Shown piece by piece: positions 22,822 through 28,244 of a DNA stretch of 28,244 bases. The stretch spans positions 1-28,244 of the forward strand of contig NZ_JBEBOY010000042.1 in NCBI RefSeq assembly GCF_040396155.1, written 5' to 3'. The translations under genes were made by a program, and so were the position numbers. This DNA comes from Tissierella praeacuta_A. GTDB lineage: Bacteria > Bacillota > Clostridia > Tissierellales > Tissierellaceae. The notes beneath the pieces were generated by a model. It was given only the letters and a program-made list of their open reading frames with translations. It ran no database searches and was not told the origin of the DNA. How positions within the stretch are numbered: position 1 is the stretch's first letter; the number at the start of each line of letters is the position of its first letter.

Positions 22822-23055
22822 AAATAAATATAATACATTGAAAAGGAAGAGTAGTTAGATCTCTTAGTTATAGAAAGTCGGTGGTGATGGAAATCCGGTA
22901 CTAATATTTAATGAAGACACCTTGGAGTAAATAATCTATAAGGATTAATTCGCAGAAATGCGTTAAATTTTTGAGTGAGGAAAAACCTAATTAGGGTGGT
23001 ACCGCGAGATAACCTCTCGTCCCTGTATATCAGAGACGAGAGGTTTATATTTTTT
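22822..23055 (+). ncRNA. T-box leader, aspartyl-tRNA responsive
   Basis: A tRNA-sensing riboswitch. The T-box sequence AGGGTGGTACCGCG is at 22993-23006. Upstream is a Stem I region (about 22850-22945) with GGTGGTGATGG in its apical part and a probable specifier GAC at 22916-22918 in GAAGACACC, matching an aspartate codon and the downstream gene. A later stem with CGCAGAAATGCG lies at about 22951-22962. Uncharged tRNA-Asp would stabilise the antiterminator and allow aspS transcription. Confidence 0.93.
23011..23055 (+). terminator. Regulated terminator of the T-box leader
   Basis: An 11-bp stem (AACCTCTCGTC at 23011-23021 with GACGAGAGGTT at 23035-23045) plus an inner CTG/CAG pairing is followed by six T residues at 23050-23055. 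Its 5' arm is next to the T-box, as expected for switching. Confidence 0.9.
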
Positions 23056-23070
23056 GAGGAGGTAATATAA

Positions 23071-24849
23071 ATGTCAGAAAAGATGGGGAATTTAAGAAGA
23101 ACTATTATGTGTGGGGAATTAAGACCTGAACATAATGGTCAAGAAGTAGTGCTGATGGGTTGGGTACAAAGAGAAAGAAATTTAGGTTCTCTTATATTTA
23201 TTGATTTAAGAGATACAACTGGAATTTCTCAAATAGTATTTGATAATACTGTTTCCAGTGAGATATTTGAAAAAGCAGAGAAGATTAGATCAGAGTTTGT
23301 ATTAGCAATAAGAGGGAAAGTAAGAATTAGACAATCTATAAATAAGGATATACCAACTGGAGAAGTAGAAGTATTAGTAGAAGAACTTAAAATATTAGAT
23401 GATGCAGAGACTCCACCTATTTATATTAAGGATGATGATAATGTATCAGAAACCATGAGATTAAAATATAGATATCTTGATTTAAGAAAGCCATCTATGC
23501 AAGAAAAGTTAAAATTAAGGGCAAAAACAGCTAAAGTAGTTAGAGACTTCTTATATGAAAACAATTTCACGGAAATAGAAACTCCTATGTTGACAAAACC
23601 AACACCTGAAGGCGCTAGAGATTATTTAGTTCCTAGTAGAGTTAATCCTGGTGAATTCTATGCATTGCCACAGTCACCACAGCTTATGAAACAGCTTCTT
23701 ATGGTTTCAGGAATGGATAGATATTATCAAATAGTTAAATGCTTCAGAGATGAAGATTTAAGAGCTAATAGACAGCCGGAATTTACTCAAATAGATATTG
23801 AAATGTCCTTTGTAGACATAGAGGATATTATTTCAATAAACGAAAAACTTTTATATAAAATATTTAAAGAAATAAAAGGAATAGAAATAAAATTACCTAT
23901 AGACAGAATGACCTATGCTGAGGCTATGGAGCGATATGGAGTAGATAAACCTGATTTAAGGTTTGGTTTTGAGTTAAAAGACATTTCAGATTTAGTTAAA
24001 GATTGTGGTTTCAAAGTATTTAGTGGAGCAGTTGAAAAACAAGGCTCTGTAAGGGGAATAAATGTTAAAGGCTATGGAGATAAATTTACTAGAAAAGATA
24101 TAAATTCTCTAGAAGAATATGCAAAAACTTATGGCGCAAAAGGATTAGCTTGGATAAAGATTACAGAAGAAGGCATTACTTCTCCTATTGCAAAATTCTT
24201 TAGTGAAGAGGAATTTACAAGTATTTTAGAAAGAATGAATGGAGAAAAAGGTGACTTAATTCTTTTTGTAGCTGATAAGAATTCAGTTGTATATGATAGT
24301 TTGGGAAATTTAAGAAATGAAGCAGCAAGAAGATTAAATATAATTGATCCAGATGATATGAAATTAGTTTGGATTACTGAGTTTCCATTATTTGAATATG
24401 ATGAAGAAGAAAATAGATATGTAGCTAAGCATCATCCATTTACACATCCAATGGATGAAGATATAGATTTACTTTTATCTCAACCTGAAAAGGTAAGAGC
24501 TAAAGCCTATGATATAGTTATTAATGGAGATGAAATGGGTGGAGGAAGTATAAGAATCAATGATTCTGATTTACAAAAGAAAATGTTTAGTGCATTAGGA
24601 TTTACTGAAGAAGAAGCTTGGGATAAGTTTGGGTTCCTTATAGAAGCATTTAAATATGGAACTCCTCCACATGGTGGCATTGCTTATGGATTTGATAGAC
24701 TTATAATGCTTTTATCAAATACATCAAATATTCGTGATGTTATTGCTTTTCCAAAGACTCAATCAGCTACTTGCTTAATGACAAATGCACCTACAGTTGT
24801 TTCAGATAAACAATTGGAAGAAGTTCATGTAAAACTTAGTATTGAATAG
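23071..24849 (+). CDS. aspS: Aspartyl-tRNA synthetase
   Basis: A 592-aa class IIb synthetase of bacterial type. N-terminal OB anticodon-binding domain (GWVQRERNLGSLIFIDLRD), motif 1 region (ETPMLTKPTPEGARDY), motif 2 FRDEDLRANRQPEFTQIDIE, an inserted GAD domain (about residues 290-410), and motif 3 GIAYGFDRLIMLL. Length is normal. The ATG follows GAGGAGG, just after the T-box terminator. tcdA follows 23 nt later. In many Firmicutes hisS precedes aspS; it is not found here, which fits an Asp-specific rather than dual-codon T-box. Confidence 0.98.
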   Translation: MSEKMGNLRRTIMCGELRPEHNGQEVVLMGWVQRERNLGSLIFIDLRDTTGISQIVFDNTVSSEIFEKAEKIRSEFVLAIRGKVRIRQSINKDIPTGEVEVLVEELKILDDAETPPIYIKDDDNVSETMRLKYRYLDLRKPSMQEKLKLRAKTAKVVRDFLYENNFTEIETPMLTKPTPEGARDYLVPSRVNPGEFYALPQSPQLMKQLLMVSGMDRYYQIVKCFRDEDLRANRQPEFTQIDIEMSFVDIEDIISINEKLLYKIFKEIKGIEIKLPIDRMTYAEAMERYGVDKPDLRFGFELKDISDLVKDCGFKVFSGAVEKQGSVRGINVKGYGDKFTRKDINSLEEYAKTYGAKGLAWIKITEEGITSPIAKFFSEEEFTSILERMNGEKGDLILFVADKNSVVYDSLGNLRNEAARRLNIIDPDDMKLVWITEFPLFEYDEEENRYVAKHHPFTHPMDEDIDLLLSQPEKVRAKAYDIVINGDEMGGGSIRINDSDLQKKMFSALGFTEEEAWDKFGFLIEAFKYGTPPHGGIAYGFDRLIMLLSNTSNIRDVIAFPKTQSATCLMTNAPTVVSDKQLEEVHVKLSIE

Positions 24850-24872
24850 TTAGAGTTTGGAAGGAGAATGAA

Positions 24873-25574
24873 ATGAATAGTCCATTTATGAGGTCGGAGT
24901 TATTACTCGGTAAAGAAGGGATGGAAAAATTATCTAAGTCAACAGTAGCAGTATTTGGTGTCGGTGGCGTAGGCTCATTTGCTATAGAAGCATTAGCAAG
25001 AACTGGATTAGGTAATATTTCGTTGATAGATTATGATATAATAGATATAACCAATATTAATAGACAAATACATGCTACGAGAGAAACTGTAGGACTGCCA
25101 AAGGTAGAAGTTATGAGAGACAGAATTTTGAATATAAATCCAGATTTAAATGTAACAATATTTAAAGAAAAATATAATGAAAATACCAAGGAAACACTTC
25201 TTTCTCATAAATATGATTATGTTATAGATGCTATTGATATGGTGTCATCTAAAATAGATTTAATTGTAGAATGTAAAGAAAGAGGGATACCTATTATTAG
25301 TTCTATGGGAGCTGGAAATAAACTAAATCCTACTATGTTTAAAATAGGGGATATCTATTCTACAAAGGTATGTCCTTTGGCTAAGGTGATGCGACATGAA
25401 CTACGAAAAAGAGATATTAAAAGTCTAAAAGTAGTGTGGTCTGAGGAAGTTCCAAGAAATGTAAACCTAGAAAATGACAGTCTTAGAAAGGCAGTTCCTG
25501 GTAGTATTAGTTTTGTTCCTTCAGTAGTTGGATTAATTATAGCATCTGAAGTAATAAAAGATATTGCATTTTAG
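24873..25574 (+). CDS. tcdA: tRNA threonylcarbamoyladenosine dehydratase TcdA
   Basis: A 233-aa ThiF/E1-like protein that uses ATP to cyclise t6A37 of tRNA to ct6A. The nucleotide-binding loop GVGGVGS is at 29-35, with DYDIIDITNINRQIHAT after it (the conserved D-x-D and N-x-N-R-Q), and DAIDMVSSKIDLI and SSMGAGNKLNP further on. It matches YrvM of Bacillus, which also follows aspS. The ATG follows GGAAGGAG. The next gene's ribosome site overlaps its stop codon. Confidence 0.93.
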   Translation: MNSPFMRSELLLGKEGMEKLSKSTVAVFGVGGVGSFAIEALARTGLGNISLIDYDIIDITNINRQIHATRETVGLPKVEVMRDRILNINPDLNVTIFKEKYNENTKETLLSHKYDYVIDAIDMVSSKIDLIVECKERGIPIISSMGAGNKLNPTMFKIGDIYSTKVCPLAKVMRHELRKRDIKSLKVVWSEEVPRNVNLENDSLRKAVPGSISFVPSVVGLIIASEVIKDIAF

Positions 25575-25590
25575 GAGGTGTATATTATAT

Positions 25591-26013
25591 ATGGAACAAG
25601 TTGGATTTGTAAGGAAGATATCCGGCGATAATGTTGAAGTGGAAGTAAGGAGGATTTCAGCATGTGGCGATAACTGTAAAAGCTGCGGTGGAAGTTGTCA
25701 TGCACCAAACCATATCGTAGTACTTCCAAACATTATCAATGCCGAAGTAGGAGATCTTGTTGAATTAAAAGGAGAAACTAAAAATATATTAAAATATACT
25801 ATGATAGTATATATGGTTCCTTTTACTATGTTAATTATAGGGATATTAATAGGTATGAAAGTCTTAAAAAACCTAAATATATCTAACTATGAGTCCCTTG
25901 GTTTTCTAGTTGGTTTAATATTTATGGCTATAGGATATTTTATAGTTAAGAGTATAGATAAGAAGATTGGAAGAAGAGAAGAGAATATAATAAAAATGAT
26001 AAGAATTATTTAG
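25591..26013 (+). CDS. RseC/SoxR-reducing-system family Fe-S membrane protein
   Basis: A 140-aa membrane protein. The N-terminal domain has a cysteine cluster C25-x3-C29-x2-C32-x3-C36 (ACGDNCKSCGGSCH), a likely Fe-S site, followed by two membrane segments (about 74-95 and 105-125) and a basic tail. This is the RseC/RsxC-associated fold, and in Clostridia the family is usually annotated 'SoxR reducing system RseC'. Role: electron transfer or redox sensing at the membrane is likely, but the partner is unknown; no rnf genes are nearby. The ATG at 25591 is preferred over an earlier ATT/ATG reading overlapping tcdA because AGGAGGTG lies at 25573-25580, although the spacing of 10 nt is long. Confidence 0.85.
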   Translation: MEQVGFVRKISGDNVEVEVRRISACGDNCKSCGGSCHAPNHIVVLPNIINAEVGDLVELKGETKNILKYTMIVYMVPFTMLIIGILIGMKVLKNLNISNYESLGFLVGLIFMAIGYFIVKSIDKKIGRREENIIKMIRII

Positions 26014-26033
26014 ATAAAGGGGTGGAATAATCG

Positions 26034-26294
26034 TTGGGAGATAAAACTGCTATTATTAAAAGGCTAAGAAGGGTTGAGGGACAGATAAAGGGAATACAGA
26101 AGATGGTTGATGAGGAAAAGTTTTGTGGAGATATATTAATCCAAGTAGCTGCAGCAAGGGCAGCTTTAAATAGTGTAGGTGGATTAATACTTGAAAATTA
26201 TATGAAAAATTGTTTAAAGGACTATTTACAAGGGGAAAGCGAAGAGGCTGTCTTGGATAAATTAGTTGATGTGATGCTTAAATATACAAAATAG
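26034..26294 (+). CDS. CsoR/RcnR-family transcriptional repressor, CstR-like cysteine pair
   Basis: An 86-aa all-helical DNA-binding repressor of the DUF156 family (IIKRLRRVEGQIKGIQKMV at the N-terminus). In CsoR the Cu(I) ligands are Cys-His-Cys; here the cysteines are Cys31 and Cys60, and the histidine position, four residues before the second Cys, is Tyr56. Cys31/Cys60 match the pair that senses persulfides in Staphylococcus CstR, so sulfur or redox sensing is more likely than copper sensing. The start is TTG at 26034 after AAAGGGGTGG. It is the last gene of the aspS unit and ends 2 nt from a convergent gene. No sulfurtransferase or copper pump is adjacent, so its targets are unknown. Confidence 0.85.
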   Translation: MGDKTAIIKRLRRVEGQIKGIQKMVDEEKFCGDILIQVAAARAALNSVGGLILENYMKNCLKDYLQGESEEAVLDKLVDVMLKYTK

Positions 26295-26296
26295 AA

Positions 26297-26734
26297 CTAA
26301 TCTTTTAACTTAACCCTTTTTATCGATCTAGAGAAACCTGAGGAAATTATTATTCCTACGGCTATAGTAACTGCTATAAAAAAAGTTTCTACACCCTTGT
26401 TTGCAGCCAGATTAAAATCATTTTCTATTATAGCAAGCATTGTATAATACATGCCAGCACCAGGAACTAAGGGAACTATTCCCGAGGTTATATATATGGT
26501 TGCTGGCTTTTTACATAACCTAGCTAAGAGTTCACCTAATAATCCTACTGTTATTGCACCAAAAAATGTGCCTATTATATTACTATGAAATAAATGTGCA
26601 GTTATATAATATAAGGTCCAACCTATGGAACCGCCAATACCGGCATATCCTAGATCTTCCCTTGGAGAACTAAATAATATGGAAAATCCAACTGTAGACA
26701 TAAAAGATAAGATTAATTGTTTAATTATGTCCAA
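26297..26734 (-). CDS. Threonine/serine exporter, small subunit (YjjB/DUF3815 type)
   Basis: A 145-aa membrane protein with about four to five hydrophobic segments. It has the family signature TSGIVPLVPGAGMYYTM, mirrored in the partner as a VPGVPITNAIRD-type motif. It corresponds to the C-terminal half of ThrE; in many bacteria ThrE is split into this subunit and the larger YjjP type. The start is TTG at 26734, directly after the stop codon of the upstream gene (TAGTTG), with the AAAGGGGG ribosome site inside that gene's end. Translation of the two halves is probably coupled. The substrate is inferred from the family. Confidence 0.85.
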   Translation of the reverse strand: MDIIKQLILSFMSTVGFSILFSSPREDLGYAGIGGSIGWTLYYITAHLFHSNIIGTFFGAITVGLLGELLARLCKKPATIYITSGIVPLVPGAGMYYTMLAIIENDFNLAANKGVETFFIAVTIAVGIIISSGFSRSIKRVKLKD

Positions 26735-27523
26735 CTAAAATACCCCCTTTACATAAAAATTGAGAACAATACCAACACCAAGTGCTATGGCTAATGCAGA
26801 GAACACTGCCTCCATACCTCTAGATAAACCAGATAAAAAATCTCCAGACATAGTATCCCTAATGGCATTTGTAATTGGGACTCCGGGAACTAAACACATT
26901 ATAGAACCGATAATTACCTTATCAAGATTTCCGCCTATACCAATTTTAACTAAAATATGAGAAAGGGCTGCTGCGAGCATAGAACCAAATAAATTATTTA
27001 TAAAGAAAGTAAGCTCAAATTTTGATATTAAATTTATAATACCTACGACAATAAAACTTACAATTGCACTTGCAACAAAATCTAAAGCCGACCCTCCAAG
27101 TAGAACACAAAAAAATGCAGCAGCAAATGATCCAAAAATGCTTTTAGTCAATTTTGTATAACTATTTATCTTATTTATTTTTTTTAGTTCTTCAAGTCCA
27201 TCAGTTATAGACATTCGGGAATTAACGAAAGAACGGGAAAATTCATTTACTAGAGCAATTTTATTTAAATCTATTGAAATAGTTTTGACCCTTTTAATAT
27301 AGGAAATCAATTCACCATTATATTCTAAAGATAAAAAAATTCCAGTTGGAACTATATAAGCCTCTACATATTTAATACCCTTTCTTGATTTGCAAATCCT
27401 TACTGTTGTGTCTTCTACACGATAAATTTCAGCACCGCTCCGAAGCATTATATCTCCAGCTAAGGTTGCTAGAACCAATAGTTTTTTAACATCTTTCCTA
27501 TTGGAAATTTCAGAATTATCCAT
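26735..27523 (-). CDS. Threonine/serine exporter, large subunit (YjjP/ThrE type)
   Basis: A 262-aa protein of the ThrE N-terminal family (DUF1212). A cytosolic N-terminal domain (about 1-115: LATLAGDIMLRSGAEIYRVEDT, YVEAYIVPTGIFLSLE) precedes five hydrophobic segments with the motif LVPGVPITNAIRDTMSGD. ThrE relatives export threonine and serine. The ATG at 27523 (AGAGGTGAAAAT before it) is preferred over a longer reading from 27562. It is transcribed away from glyA, which makes and uses serine, so a shared role in balancing serine, glycine and threonine is plausible but inferred. Confidence 0.87.
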   Translation of the reverse strand: MDNSEISNRKDVKKLLVLATLAGDIMLRSGAEIYRVEDTTVRICKSRKGIKYVEAYIVPTGIFLSLEYNGELISYIKRVKTISIDLNKIALVNEFSRSFVNSRMSITDGLEELKKINKINSYTKLTKSIFGSFAAAFFCVLLGGSALDFVASAIVSFIVVGIINLISKFELTFFINNLFGSMLAAALSHILVKIGIGGNLDKVIIGSIMCLVPGVPITNAIRDTMSGDFLSGLSRGMEAVFSALAIALGVGIVLNFYVKGVF

Positions 27524-27673
27524 ATTTTCACCTCTTAAATTATATTCTTGTAAAAGTACCAAAAACTCTATATAATGTAAATGATTAGTTTTTTACTTTT
27601 GAAATTGATTATACTATATTATAGCATAATATACTTATAATTAAAAAATAAAAAATGAGGGGAGTAGAAGAAG
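27524..27673. promoter_or_regulatory. Divergent promoter region between the exporter and glyA
   Basis: This 150-nt gap is over 80% A+T and must hold both promoters. On the + strand TTGAAA at 27599-27604 and TTGATT at 27605-27610 face several -10-like boxes (CATAAT 27625-27630, TATACT 27630-27635), but none has ideal spacing. A minus-strand TATA-like box lies around 27570-27580. No riboswitch is recognisable. Confidence 0.4.
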
Positions 27674-28244
27674 ATGGATTTTTCAAATTTGAATAAGTAT
27701 GACCCTGAAGTGATGGACATTGTTGAAATGGAATTAAACAGGCAACAAAAACATATTGAGCTTATAGCCTCAGAAAACTTTGTAACTCCACAAGTAATGG
27801 AAGCAGCTGGCAGCTATTTAACAAATAAATATGCAGAGGGATATCCAGCTAAAAGATATTACGGAGGATGCGAAATAGTAGATAAGGTTGAGGATTTAGC
27901 TCGCGATAGAATGAAAAAAATATTCGGAGCTGACCATGCTAATGTACAGCCACATTCTGGTTCTAATGCTAATTTGGGAGTTTATTTTGCAGTATTGAAA
28001 CCCGGAGATAAAGTATTAGGTATGAACTTATCACAAGGCGGACACCTAACTCATGGTAGCCCAGTTAATATCTCAGGTACTTATTATAATTTTATAGCTT
28101 ATGGAGTAAATAAAGAAACAGAGACTATAGATTATGATGAAGTTAGAGAAATAGCTTTAAGAGAAAAACCAAAGATGATAGTAGCTGGTGCCAGTGCATA
28201 TCCTAGACAAATTGATTTTGCAAAGTTTAGAGAAATTGCAGATG
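27674..28244 (+). CDS. glyA: Serine hydroxymethyltransferase, N-terminal part (runs off window)
   Basis: The reading frame is open from the ATG at 27674 to the window end, giving 190 residues of an enzyme normally about 410-420 long. It interconverts serine and glycine with tetrahydrofolate using pyridoxal phosphate. Seen: IELIASENFVTPQVMEA, LTNKYAEGYPAKRYYGGCE with the substrate-binding tyrosine region, and ANVQPHSGSNAN, SQGGHLTHGS, all SHMT hallmarks. The PLP lysine lies beyond the window. The ribosome site GAGGGGAG is 9 nt from the ATG. It is divergent from the exporter genes. Confidence 0.96.
   Translation, partial: MDFSNLNKYDPEVMDIVEMELNRQQKHIELIASENFVTPQVMEAAGSYLTNKYAEGYPAKRYYGGCEIVDKVEDLARDRMKKIFGADHANVQPHSGSNANLGVYFAVLKPGDKVLGMNLSQGGHLTHGSPVNISGTYYNFIAYGVNKETETIDYDEVREIALREKPKMIVAGASAYPRQIDFAKFREIAD

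Overview
This window is a chromosomal segment of an AT-rich (roughly 30% G+C by eye), endospore-forming, anaerobic Gram-positive bacterium of the Clostridia type, perhaps a Tissierellales relative. The evidence is the sporulation genes (BofC-like, SpoIID-like), strong GAGG-type ribosome sites, a T-box leader, a SCIFF peptide with its radical-SAM maturase, HemZ, and the gene order ruvCAB-queA-tgt-yajC-secDF-recJ-relA. Nearly all genes are on the + strand; only a two-gene ThrE-type exporter is on the - strand. No insertion sequence, prophage, CRISPR array, rRNA or tRNA was seen.

Layout. (1) 76-3539: small loosely linked genes: macro-domain hydrolase, zinc-dependent phospholipase-C-like protein, membrane-anchored MltG/YceG-like protein, an unknown protein, and an AcuB-like CBS-CBS-ACT protein. 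(2) 3609-4232: BofC-like sporulation protein, with its ribosome site buried in a hairpin and a terminator on its stop codon. (3) 4282-10411: DNA-repair and tRNA-modification operon ruvC-ruvA-ruvB-spoIID-like-queA-tgt, then yajC and a terminator. (4) 10374-11334: an accessory insertion in this otherwise conserved order: a scar made of a second copy of the yajC tail plus terminator, and a secreted protein of unknown function with its own promoter, leader repeats, flanking inverted repeats and terminator. (5) 11393-15604: YrzE-like membrane protein, scfA (46-aa six-cysteine peptide), scfB (maturase), secD, secF. (6) 15626-22780: recJ, relA/spoT, dtd, MBL hydrolase, hemZ, bacteriohemerythrin. (7) 22787-26294: consensus promoter, aspartate T-box, aspS, tcdA, an RseC-like Fe-S membrane protein and a CsoR-family repressor with CstR-like cysteines. 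(8) 26297-28244: split threonine/serine exporter on the - strand, divergent from glyA, which runs off the end of the window.

How they work together. RuvABC resolves Holliday junctions; QueA and Tgt make queuosine; YajC, SecD and SecF assist protein export; RecJ and RelA serve repair and the stringent response. ScfA and ScfB make a thioether-bridged ranthipeptide next to the export genes. The T-box ties aspS and its downstream genes to aspartyl-tRNA charging.

Most unusual points: the duplication scar and inverted-repeat-flanked secreted gene between yajC and yrzE; the hairpin that hides the bofC ribosome site but would be broken if transcription starts at the local -10 box; the very small scfA gene; and the CstR-type cysteine pattern in the CsoR-family repressor. 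All function calls come from reading motifs by eye; no database search was run.
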